Source: Macrophomina tecta
Taxonomy: Eukaryota; Ascomycota; Dothideomycetes; Botryosphaeriales; Botryosphaeriaceae
NCBI GenBank assembly: GCA_024180945.1
Contig: JAKSGN010000006.1
Location: forward strand, 2,356,001-2,420,000
Reading direction: 5' to 3'
DNA: 64,000 nucleotides
A program made the position numbers and the translations under genes. This document shows, piece after piece, positions 37,217-47,076 of this stretch. The notes below the pieces were generated by a model that searched no databases, was not told where the DNA came from, and was given only the letters and a program-made list of their open reading frames with translations. Numbering within the stretch: position 1 is the stretch's first letter; each line of letters starts with the position of its first letter.

Positions 37217-38600
37217 CTACAACTTTGCCTCCACAGTTTCATTGACCATCACATCGCCAAATCTGTACTGCGCCCAACTCATACTCCCGTCGGCCATGGT
37301 GAATAGACGGGTACCGCTGTCTCTACCGGCGGCACCTGCGGCAATATGAATCGGAAGAAGATGGTCAAACGTGGGATGGGCCTGACGAGCATCCCCCCGC
37401 TTCAAAAGCTGCGCCATTTTTGCCTTCCTTTGGTCTGGCTGCGCTGTTGCAGCTTCCTTGAGGGCCTCGTCGAAGCTGTTGACATATCTAATACTTTGAG
37501 TCAGTTGCGGTTTGTTGACGAAATGTGTTAGGTGCCATTTTCAAGATCCTCCAACAGTAAATGAGAGAGGTGTCTGGGAAGTTGAAGCATCCGCCCGGAC
37601 GCAAGTGCGCCGAGAAGCTGCTGATGCCCGCATCTGGTTGGCTGCTTCAACTCCCCATCGAAGGATGTTTTCGGCACCGGGAACCAAGTATACTTACGGC
37701 ATTGGTTGGTCTTGTCCCCTCGGATTCCGGAGGTCCCTCAGATTGTGCACTGCCATTCCCGACGCCAGAACCAGAATATTCTCTTCCCTCAAAGCAGCAA
37801 CAGCTTCTCCAAGGTGGTAGTGCTCGTCAGGATCTTCATTCTTGAAGAGTGAAACCTGGACGATAGGAACATTCAATGGATTTTCCTTAGGGTCGAATGC
37901 TGGTTTCTTGCCTTAGCGGACACTTGAGCCTCGGAAACAGTCCACTTACCCACGAGAAGTGGAAGCCAAGCCCCATGGTCGAGGCCTCTTTCAACAGGCG
38001 CATACTCAATGCCTGCATTCTCCAACTTGGACATAACATTCTGCGCCAGGTCCTTACTTCCTACGTGGGGGAATTTCACGGAATAGTACCAATCAGGAAA
38101 CCCGTAGAAGCTTTCCTACGTCAACTACTACTCTTCTTGCGTACAATGGGTCATACACACTCGTAGATCAGATCAGTAATTTCCGCAGTATTGACCAGTA
38201 CCCTGTTTTTCCCTCCTTGCCAGTGGGCAGAGAAGATGACAACCGCCTCGGGTTTTACCTTTTCCGTAATCTCTCTTCCAATTTCTTGGAGCTTTCCGTA
38301 GGCGGGATGTTCCGGCTCTTCTATTAAGCTTGGCTGCCCGGTCAATATTTTGATCTGTGCAAGAGGGAATGAAAGGCTTACTCCTCCATGGGATAGGAAA
38401 TACAAGGGTGTTCTGCTGACAGGGTTCGCCATGCCGCCTCGCATTTCCCCGGCCGCTGAACAATTGGCTATTAGAAATGAGGTTGAAGGTATATAACTTC
38501 TGATAGCAGTGCGAAAATCATAGGATGAGACGAAAAGGCCGATAAGTACAGCTAAAATAGCGACTATGAATGAAAAAGTTCGCACTGGGGATCCGGACAT
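37217..38600 (-). CDS. LigB-type extradiol dioxygenase (4,5-DOPA dioxygenase-like) with N-terminal membrane anchor
   Basis: Class III extradiol ring-cleavage dioxygenase family, which opens catechol-type rings (DOPA in plants and basidiomycetes). Five exons: 38382-38600, 38161-38333, 37950-38110, 37698-37899, 37217-37487; 341 aa. After MSGSPVRT a 20-residue hydrophobic helix (FSFIVAILAVLIGLFVSSYD) precedes the catalytic domain: LYFLSHGGPSLIEEPEHPAY, VVIFSAHWQGG, LIYDFYGFPDWYYSVKFPHV, ERGLDHGAWLPLLV, and HPTFDHLLPIHIAAGAAG. The His residues in SHGG, HPAY, AHWQ and LDHG mark the metal/active site. The only ATG upstream of the helix is at 38600; a later one (MANPVSRT) would remove the anchor. 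Intron 4 is 210 nt. The substrate is unknown. Confidence 0.88.
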
Positions 38601-39017
38601 CTTATCACCGATGATCAGATAGAGAGAATGAATGAAATGCCCAAAATGCCTAAATGCAGCAGATAAAGAGTTTGGAGTGGGGAGCAATTGTTAAGCAGCA
38701 GTGGAGCACCAAAGATCGGAGCTTAACCGGAGGCTGCCACGTGCGGAGAGTTTCCGCGGTCGCGTCGCACCTGCACCACAGGGCAATGGCAGGCGGCGCC
38801 TTACGACACGCTTCCCTTTCTATCCAACGCCGGCGACGCGGCTCTTTCAAACGCGCTGCTTGGTATCTCCACAACGCAAAAGACCACACCATGCTCTACG
38901 CCGGCTGACCTGACACTCCTTGCGACCTACAATCCCACCAAAGCTTTCATACTTTTGCTCTCCCCGTCCGCTTAGACAACTTGCGCCGCAGCTCAACCGC
39001 CGCCGACCGCCTTAACC
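38601..39017. promoter_or_regulatory. Divergent promoter region, 417 bp
   Basis: Lies between the dioxygenase-like gene and the signal peptide peptidase gene. The 90 bases before 39018 are a pyrimidine/C-rich leader. No specific elements are claimed. Confidence 0.45.
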
Positions 39018-40912
39018 ATGACGGACCCCGGTCCTCTCTACGAGCTTCTGGGCAAGCTTGCCTTTGCCTTCACTGAAGTACAACCGCTCATTCCGACCTA
39101 CTCTCACCTCCTCGTCTCGGCTCTGTTCCCCATCTACGCCGGTGCCCACTCGTCGCTCACCCGCCCGCCATCAGCCGCCAAGCCGAAGAAGGCGCACAAG
39201 GTCGACACAGAAGGGGAGGGATACGAATCCGAAGACGAGGAGGATGACATCCAGCAGATGGAGGGGCTATCTACTCGCGATGCCATCATCTTCCCCGTTA
39301 TGGCGGGCGTGACGTTGACTGGCTTGTATTTCCTCATCAAGTGGATGCAGAACCCCGATCTCTTGAACAAGATCCTCAATGCCTACTTCTCGCTGTTTGG
39401 GGTTCTGAGTGTGGGTCGCTTCATCACTGACGGCCTGGACCTGGTGCATAGCCTCTGTTTTCCTCGTCGATATCTGGACGGTGGGGTTCTGTATGACGTT
39501 CATTCGAGGGCCCAGGTCGCGAAGCCGAGAGCCCCTACGAAAATCCCTGGGGAAAGCGCCAGGAGCTCTCCCCTGCCTGGTGCTTTCTCTAGGCTCCCCC
39601 TTCCCGCGTCGGTCAGGGCTTTCCTTTGGAACATACGCAACGTTCCCAGGCAGAAGTGGACGGTCAAGGTTTTCCTTCGGAATTTCGCTACTGTTCGTGG
39701 TCACCTCGGCCTCCATGGCGTTGTTGGTTTTGTGCTGGCGGCCACCGCTGTGGCCTACTTCAACTTCGTTGACAAGCCGTGGTTTTTGACGAACCTTATG
39801 GGCTTCGCCTTTTCGTACGGCGCTTTGCAACTTATGAGTCCGACGACGTTCGCCACTGGAACGCTCCTACTCTCCGCCCTCTTCTTCTACGATATCTACA
39901 TGGTATTTTTCACGTAAGTCATTTCACGCTCGGAGTTTCGCGCCTTCGGAATGCTGATAGATCCAGGCCGATGATGGTGACCGTTGCCAAATCTCTCGAC
40001 ATCCCTATCAAGCTGGTCTTTCCTCGTCCCGACATTCCCTCGTCAGACCCGGCCAAGCCTCCTATCAAGCAACATGCCATGCTGGGTCTAGGAGACGTCG
40101 TCCTCCCTGGTATCATGATCGGACTTGCTCTTCGCTTTGACCTATATATGTTTTATCTTCGCAAGCAAACCAAACTCGACAAAGCCCAAAATACCGGCAA
40201 GACCGCAGAGTCGAAGGATGCAGCAGCTGGAGCTGAAACGAAGCCGTTGGAACAGGCCGACGTGACGATCAAGTCGCCCTATGTTTCAGTGTCGAACAAG
40301 TGGGGAGAGTGGTTTTGGGCTCGCACGGCCGAGCACACCTTTCCCAAGCCCTACTTCACGGCGACCATGATTGGCTACGTACTTGGCATGCTGGCCACTC
40401 TTGCTGCCATGCAGATCGCAAATCACGCCCAACCAGCTCTTCTCTACCTTGTACCCGGCGTACTGATCGCTTCGTGGGGTACTGCGCTTCTGAGGGGCGA
40501 ATTGAAAGAAATGCAGGATTTCAGTGAGGCATTTGAGGATGATGAGCAGGATCTTCGTAGCCACAGCATTTTGTCCAAGGAGCGGTCTAAGCGGGCGGAG
40601 AAGCGGCTAGAGAAAGCAACAAAGAAGTATGTGGAGGTTGGTACGGAGGGCAGCGATGGGGAGGAGCGAGATTCCGCCCGTCCGACGAAGAGCAAGAAGC
40701 CGGGGAGGGGGCAAGACGGCGATCACGCTGTGTTCTATTTCGCCATCACGGCTCCTTTCTCCTTCTCCGAAAAGGCCGAGGGCAGCGAGAAGGACGGCGA
40801 AGACTCTTCCTCGGACAGCGATTCGGGCAAGCGCAAGACGAATTGGCGCTCGGCAAGCGGGATGGAGGGGACAGACGGGCAGCCGGCAGAAAAGAGAAGG
40901 CGGACAAGCTGA
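39018..40912 (+). CDS. sppA: Signal peptide peptidase (intramembrane aspartyl protease)
   Basis: Multi-pass ER protease that clears signal-peptide remnants within the membrane. Exon 1 39018-39913, intron 39914-39966 (GTAAGT...CCAG), exon 2 39967-40912; 613 aa. The two catalytic aspartates are Asp292 in FFYDIYMVFF and Asp342 in MLGLGDVVLPG, and the PAL motif is at 455-457 (QPALLYLVPG). An acidic, disordered insert (residues about 68-90, EGEGYESEDEEDD) and a Pro/Ser/Arg-rich luminal or cytosolic loop at about 165-205 are larger than in animal enzymes. The tail after residue 480 is highly charged (EERSKRAEKR-type, then SSSDSDSG) and ends KRRRTS. All key residues are present, so it is predicted active. 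Confidence 0.94.
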
Positions 40913-41034
40913 AGTTGGAAAGAGATGGGCTTTGCATCGACCTGGGCGTTCGCATATGGTAGTTTCGGCGTGTTACATGCAGGGGAAGCGGCGTTAGATG
41001 CCGGGAGGTAGACCGTCGGGGTAAGAAAGGACTA

Positions 41035-41064
41035 CCGCACCCGTGCAAAAGTCAGGGCGCACGG
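41035..41064 (+). repeat. Left terminal inverted repeat of the Tc1/mariner element
   Basis: Thirty bases, exact reverse complement of 42316-42345; preceded by TA. Confidence 0.95.
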
Positions 41065-41168
41065 CCAAGGCGCTAATTATCCTGCCACCAACACCAATAC
41101 TTTGGAGTCGTATTATTCAACAAGGAGTTGCTCAAATGCAGTAAGAGTTGATTCTTTATAAAGCTAGG

Positions 41169-42257
41169 CTACCAGCGAGTTTGATAGCCACCAGCTTGAA
41201 TAATATCTACAAGCCGTTGTGGCATACTTTTACAAAGCGCTTTAAGGCTTGGTTTTTCCACCAATGCGTATGCCCTAGGTAACCACTCAGCTAGTAACGC
41301 CTCCACGCGCTCAGGATTCTTCTCAAGCTCAATAAATGGCGCAATCTCTTGAAGCTTCATCTTTAGTGGCCACCAAAGGTATTCCTGGAGGTTCAGATCA
41401 GGCGAATATGGGGGGTGAGTAATGCACCTAATTTGGTGATCACGCAGCCATTTCTTCACCCGGTTCGCCCGATGAATACCAGCACCATCTTGTAACCAGT
41501 ACATACCATAGTCGTAGTTTCTTGGCACCTGTTCCTCCAGTACTTTGATATAGGATTTGGCAGTATAGCCTTGCCTAGGAGAGTCCAAATCACGCTCCAT
41601 AACGTGTAAATCAGACACCCCTAGCTGGCCTGAAAAGCCACCCCATACCATACATCTTGCCTTCTTGCCAAGTGGCCGTGTATTAAGCCGGCTTTGGTCC
41701 CACTTTTGCTGGCCAGGCGTACGGAAAACCCAGCTTGGTGCGTGGCCAGAGCCCTGCTCAACTGAGCACTCATCACCGAACGTAACCCTCATCCACCATC
41801 TCCAGCTCTTATACCGGTATTTCTTTGCATATTGGTACCGAATGCGGGCATTCGCTTGAGAGATCCAAGGCCGATTCTTTGCACGCCATTTGGTAATATG
41901 GTTCTTGCGTAGAATACGCCTGAGCGTATCTTTATGGATAGATAACTGGAGTTGCTTAATCACCTGGCTGTGCTTAAGTTTTGGGAACCGGTTAACAAAA
42001 CGAATAATCTGGCGCTCCGTGCGAAGGCTGACTTTGGGGGGACGGCCAGTACGAGGTATTAGATCAATCTGGCCAGTCGTATTGTAGTGGTTGATGCAGC
42101 TCCTAATTGCGTGTTCTGAGAAGCGAGTCTCACGGGCAATTTGACGCCCAGATTTACCATCTTGCGATTGTGTAATAACCGAAACTCGTTGATCATGTGA
42201 AAGCTGATGCCTTTGCCTAGCATTGCCTGAAATTTCGCGTCCAAAGATGCGCTGCAT
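41169..42257 (-). CDS. Tc1/mariner-family DDE transposase (DD34E), intact
   Basis: Cut-and-paste transposase, 362 aa, single exon from ATG 42257 to TAG 41169. N-terminal paired helix-turn-helix region: SHDQRVSVITQSQDGKSGRQ with SEHAIRSCINHYNTTG, then a GRPPK AT-hook-like linker (PRTGRPPKVSLRTERQI) and a second HTH (HSQVIKQLQLSIHKDTLRRI). Catalytic residues: first Asp in RVTFGDECSVEQG, second Asp in YWLQDGAGIHRANRV, Glu in SPDLNLQEYLWWPLK. Thirty-four residues separate the second Asp and the Glu. No stop or frameshift is present. The frame stays open upstream through the right inverted repeat but without another ATG. It is probably autonomous; activity is inference. Confidence 0.95.
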   Translation of the reverse strand: MQRIFGREISGNARQRHQLSHDQRVSVITQSQDGKSGRQIARETRFSEHAIRSCINHYNTTGQIDLIPRTGRPPKVSLRTERQIIRFVNRFPKLKHSQVIKQLQLSIHKDTLRRILRKNHITKWRAKNRPWISQANARIRYQYAKKYRYKSWRWWMRVTFGDECSVEQGSGHAPSWVFRTPGQQKWDQSRLNTRPLGKKARCMVWGGFSGQLGVSDLHVMERDLDSPRQGYTAKSYIKVLEEQVPRNYDYGMYWLQDGAGIHRANRVKKWLRDHQIRCITHPPYSPDLNLQEYLWWPLKMKLQEIAPFIELEKNPERVEALLAEWLPRAYALVEKPSLKALCKSMPQRLVDIIQAGGYQTRW

Positions 42258-42315
42258 GGTGGTGTAATGAGGCAAGGGATGAAGAGGGTACGTTGTTGTT
42301 TTGACTCGTGCACGT

Positions 42316-42345
42316 CCGTGCGCCCTGACTTTTGCACGGGTGCGG
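42316..42345 (-). repeat. Right terminal inverted repeat of the Tc1/mariner element
   Basis: Thirty bases, exact reverse complement of 41035-41064; followed by TA. Confidence 0.95.
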
Positions 42346-42347
42346 TA

Positions 42348-43980
42348 AGGATCGACAGCAAAAATGGAATTGACTGGCCAATTGCGACGGCGTCCTAAAA
42401 GAACTGCCGCGGGACGATGAGGCGACGGGCAAACGAGCGTGCACGGGCCGCAGAGCCGGCAGTGACGACCGCCGCGCAAGTCTCCCGCTCCTTCACGGCG
42501 CCGAGCGCGTCCCTTGCAACACCGCCGCGCCCACGTTGTCGATATCCAGCTCTCTCGCGACCCTCAAGCTGCCCCTCCCACAGGCCGCGATGATCAGCCT
42601 GCCGCACACGACCGGTGAGCGGCGGTACGAATGCTTTTCGGCGACGCTCATGTCACCTGGCGAGACCTTCCCTCCCCTTCAGCTGGCATCGCGTCCGGTG
42701 GTCGGCAGTTTCTGGCGGCGTGAGCTGAAGGCCTCCCAATCAGGACGCGCGACCGGCGCAAGGAGCACCTTTGAGGGCGGCCACGCAGGACTAGATTCTC
42801 GGCCCCCCTCCGAGCCATGCGCAGCGCAAGCTCAACGGTCGACAGGCCAGACCCGCTCTGGCGCGGGCCCTGCAGTTTGTGTGTGGCGATGCGGTGCGCA
42901 GAGCGAATGGAAAGCGGCAGCGACGGCCAGCATCTCTCGCTCACAGCCTGCATCGTAGCCCAGTCGATGCGCAGCGAGCGCGGTTGAGCCTCACGCCAAC
43001 ACAGGCCCCGTTCTGGAACCAGGCTAGGAAAGACCCGTCGCCCCGGATGCGGGCTTCCCAGAGGCAGGGCCAGACCCCCGAACTGAGATCGGCGATGAAT
43101 GCACATCTTTTTTTCGCCTGCGTGCGCCCGCCTGCTGTCGCACTTTGCCTGTTAGGGCCCTAGCTCCACATCCCGCCCGGAACCTTCATGCTCGCGCACC
43201 TCTGCCCTGCGCCCAAACTGAGCGACTCCTCATACGATGCTTTTCGTCTTCCTCGCCGTGGCCCTCTTGCCCTCCTGCTTTCCCTGCACGCGCTAGCCCG
43301 CGCTTCTGGATGGTCATGCTTATCCGGCCGTTCAACAAAACAGGGGCCGTCTCGCCACCGCGCCGTCCACGCGCGCCCCATTCACCGAGAGCAAAGCTCG
43401 ACGGGTATGTCCGCCTCCGCGTAGGCGCATGCGTCCAACGTGACTGCATATCTGATCAATCCTGTGCTTCGGCCTCGACGGCCTAGATCTGAGATCTGAT
43501 GACCTGCCGCTTCCGCGAGTTGCACCCTCTCTTCCACGTCCCTCTGCTGCTCTCGGGACCATACCACGTTTTCCTTCCACACGCTCATCTGCCGTCCGCC
43601 AACACCCGCCGTCCGTTGGGGTTAGAGCTGTCCACTTGCTGATCCGAGGGGTCGCTGGAGAGCTTACCTATTACATGTTAGTTGATCAATTCGTGCAGCT
43701 ACTGCTGCCGCCATCGTTTGCTTGACACGCCTTGTCACCGCTAGTTATGCCGCAGTGCGGGGCTGCGGCATGGTCGACTCTGTCCCTCTTGCTCACGCAG
43801 TTGCCTGGGGTAGAGTGTGTACAGAACAACGCCACATCTTCCGTTCCCTCCAGCCACTTCTGGCCGAGCGGTGACAAAAGCGCAACCTTGGAACACTGAC
43901 TTATGCGCCCCAGCATTTTCCCCCTCCGTCCTTGCCCGTACCCGGCCCCGTGGTTCGACCTGGCTGCGAGATCCCCAAAC
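42348..43980. other. GC-rich spacer between transposon and WC-2-like gene
   Basis: About 1.6 kb that should contain the 5' UTR and promoter of the PAS-GATA gene. Both strands carry short overlapping frames without motifs. No gene supported. An in-frame ATG at 43903 could extend the next gene by 26 residues. Confidence 0.45.
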
Positions 43981-45641
43981 ATGCCTGTGGACGCGAAGAC
44001 AGCATCGGATCCACCTACCCAGCAAATGGACCCCGCCTCACACGCCCGCGTACTGCACCCAGACCCGAGTAGCACCAACGCTGGTAACGCCTCCACCGCC
44101 ACAAATACTGCTGGATCGCCTTCTAGCAACAGCAACCCCCACGTACCCAACGCCACCACCGCCAGGCGGTCTAAGCATCCAACTACCTGGGCGCACATCA
44201 GTGCCGCCGTGCTCAAGTCACTGCGTGATCTCCACTGCGTGATCTCGTTAGCCGGGGTCATTCAGCACGTCTCGGCCAACAGCACGGCATTGCTAGGTTA
44301 CAGGCCCGAGCAGCTGGTTGGCACCATTCTGGTGGACCATGTGCATGAGGATGATATACCCGTCTTCAGAGACGAACTACGTGAAGCCTCGTCAACGGGC
44401 CACTCCTTTCGATTCTACTGCCGTATTCGAAATGGTTCGGCCACCGCTGCTAGCGGCACGGCAGCCCAAGCCACGCTCGTCGACCAGGACGAAGACCCCC
44501 AACCCCCGTTTCGTTCGACTTCATACTCCATTTTCGAGATCCATGGACGGTTCCACCAAAACCCACCTCCGGATCCTGTCCCGGTGGGCATTGGCCTGGT
44601 AGCAACTCCTCCCAGCGATGATGGCATCTTCGTGCTCATGGCTCGGCCGTATCCTCTGATGCAGAGCACCAAGCTCGACTCCTTCCTCTCGTTAAAGATC
44701 GAGAACGAAAGGCTAATGGCTCGGCTCGCCGCGCTCAAAGCTGAGGACGAGGAAGACAAGCAGGACTCGGACTACGCAGAACACCAGCTGAACTCAGTGG
44801 CGGCACCCAATTTCTCGACCATAGCCTTTCGCCGTGCGAGCGATGGCTTCCCATGGTTTGACGTCACGCCCTCGACTACAGGGTTGACGACAGGTTCGAG
44901 GTCCTCGGCCCAGGACTCAATATTCAGCAGCAGCGACAGCAGCAGCCTCTTTGGGCCCGCCAGCGCAAACAGCACAAACAGCACCATGTCAAACTTGTCG
45001 TCCTTCCCTTCGTCATCAACCGTTAAACCTGACACCCCCCTCCTCGTAGGACGGACCCTATCACCCATGGCCTCCGGCACCGGCAAATCTCCAACTAACG
45101 CCCCTACGGTCATGGAAGGCGACGTGGGCATCCCCTTCATCGTCAAGGCGCTGACGGGTGCCACGGGCATCAAGAAGCGCGCCAAGCACGTAGAGGACTA
45201 CGTCTGCGCCTGGTGCAGTACGACCAACTCACCGGAATGGCGCAAGGGGCCCGGAGGCCCGAAGAGCTTGTGCAATGCTTGTGGTCGTGAGTCTACCTTG
45301 TCTCCCCCCTCGTTTTCTTAGCATCTCTTCGTTTCTCAAGCTCATCTATCCCTGCAACTTCCCCCCTGAAGTGGGATTCCACAAAAGCCTCAGACACCAA
45401 ACACCATGAATCCCCCCCTTTATTTTTTTTTTTTTTTTTTTGCTAACACTTTCAAACTCCAGTACGCTACGCCAAAGCGCGCAGAAAGTCAGGCGCCCCT
45501 GACAGCACCGCCAGCGGCAGTGGTGGAAGCAACAGCGGCCGCGGCCCAGCAACCGGACCGGACGCAGACGGCAGTGGCAACAGCGGCGCTGGCGCCGCTA
45601 GTGCAGGATCAGCATCGACGGCCGGACCTGTTGTTGCATAA
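43981..45641 (+). CDS. WC-2-like PAS and GATA zinc-finger transcription factor
   Basis: Relative of White Collar-2 / LreB, the partner of the blue-light photoreceptor WC-1, annotated in some fungi as cutinase-gene palindrome-binding protein. Exon 1 43981-45286, intron 45287-45462 (GTGAGT...CTAAC...CCAG, with a T19 run), exon 2 45463-45641; 494 aa. A PAS domain spans about residues 80-220 (DLHCVISLAGVIQHVSANST, LLGYRPEQLVGTILVDHVHE, SFRFYCRIRNG), followed by MARPYPLMQSTKLDSFLSLK and a helical ENERLMARLAALK segment as in WC-2. A type IVb finger (Cys-X2-Cys-X18-Cys-X2-Cys) starts at Cys409: [20 protein letters not shown], then LCNACGLRYAKARRK. The intron falls directly after the last finger Cys-Gly. 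The start at 43981 is preferred for its better context (AAAC before ATG) over 43903. Whether it is the main WC-2 or a paralogue is undecided. Confidence 0.88.
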
Positions 45642-45927
45642 ACTCGGAATGCCGTTGTCAAATTTGTCGCGCGGATATTATTCGCTCCCTCATCTAAATT
45701 CTTCTCTCTCTCTTCTTTTGTTTTCTTTCTATTCCAAATTCTTGCTTTCATGGTATATTCCGCACACAACGAACTCAGGAAATGATATGGGAAGCGGCGG
45801 AGCAACGGGCCGTTTCCATTTTTAATTTGTGTTCTGTTCCATCCTCCATTTTGTCTTTCATCTTTCTCCTGATACTGGCTGTTTTCCCTACTCTTTCCCC
45901 GCTTTTGCTCTACTTCCCTTGTTCTGC

Positions 45928-45930
<3 letters not shown>

Positions 45931-45973
<43 letters not shown>
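45931..45973 (+). repeat. CT microsatellite followed by TATC repeats
   Basis: About 16 CT units directly followed by three TATC units, within the 3' flank of the WC-2-like gene. Confidence 0.9.
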
Positions 45974-46418
45974 TGCATTCCGGAGCAAAAGGCTGTTCTA
46001 CTGCATTAGCTCTCGCAATTGTTTTTCATTTTTAAGCACGGAGGGGAGATCTGAGCGAACAAAGAGTAGTAGAAGAATCAGATCGAGAAAGTATCGAAAA
46101 AAAAGGGGGGAGCGGGCGGGGAATGCATCTTCGAATATTGAAATGGGAAGAAAAGAAAGACCAATTCTTATTCTATCTGCTTCCAAACCGCGGCAGTAAG
46201 TATTAGATTCTCCATATGGGGTATATTGTTGCCTCTTTCCTCCATTGCTTTTTGACCTTTCTCCTCAACCAAGAAAAAAAAAAAAGAAAAAAGCTTGTCG
46301 TCCCACTCTACTCATCCACCCCTTCACATGCACAGAAGAATGAAGAATTCGCGGATGTAGATATCACTAGTACCGTACAATTCCTCCCCCCAAACAACAC
46401 CACCACCAACAAACTCTC

Positions 46419-46423
<5 letters not shown>

Positions 46424-46462
<39 letters not shown>

Positions 46463-46482
46463 ATATATATATATATATATAT
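46424..46482 (+). repeat. Compound CA and TA microsatellite
   Basis: About 18 CA units (46424-46460), one G, then about 10 TA units (46462-46482). Likely polymorphic between strains. Confidence 0.95.
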
Positions 46483-47076
46483 CCTACCCGCGCGTAGAGC
46501 TTTTTTTTTTCTTTTTCCTTTTTTTTTGTCGGCTTATTGTTCGAAGATCCATCACCACTGGCGGTCCGAGAGACGCCTGCCCCGAGCAATCTCGCAGGCC
46601 ACTGGTTCATGCGTGACGAGGAGCCCGGGGAACGCAAAGCGGTGCCACGAACAGTGGGAAAGGCCGCAGACCCCCAAACCTGCCAAGCCGCAGCAGCAGG
46701 GGGCTGGCGGCGCGGCGCCATCTCCGCGAGAACACGCATATACGGCGAGAGGGAGGGGAGGTGCAGAAGGCGAAAGGGACGAGCTCCTCGCTTTGCCCGC
46801 ACAAACCCCGCCCTCTCCGTCCGCGAAGCCCACGTGGCCACAGTTAGAAAGCCCGAATTAATGAGCCCGACAGGAAGAGTGAACGGGAAGGTGCCTGCAA
46901 TAGCTGTTGAGGCGGCGGGGGAGAGGAGAATGCCGCCACGGGTTGGTTTTTTTTTTTTTTTTTTTTTTAATAAAAAAAACCCCATGACGTCAAACTTACA
47001 ATATTCTGCAAATGATGTTTCACCCCGCCGCCTTAAGAGAGATTCAACTAACGGAATAGCATCCGCCATGCTGCTG

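Larger units (their letters stand above)
41033..42347 (-). mobile_element. Intact Tc1/mariner DNA transposon, 1311 bp plus TA target duplication
   Basis: The element runs from 41035 to 42345 and is flanked by TA (41033-41034 and 42346-42347), the standard Tc1/mariner target duplication. Its ends are perfect 30-bp inverted repeats (left reads CCGCACCCGTGCAAAAGTCA onward). It holds one uninterrupted transposase gene on the minus strand covering most of its length. It sits 120 bp beyond the signal peptide peptidase stop codon. Ends, target duplication and coding frame are all undamaged, with no sign of C-to-T decay. Confidence 0.95.
45642..47076. other. Microsatellite-rich spacer between convergent genes
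   Basis: Holds 3' UTRs and several simple repeats (separate entries), plus a T22 tract at 46947-46968. Frames such as minus 46308-47096 are translations of repeats. No gene seen. Confidence 0.55.

Noticed and set aside
42258..42479. Longer N-terminus for the transposase (436-aa frame)
   Set aside because: The extra 74 codons run through the inverted repeat and host DNA, have no ATG and no family similarity.
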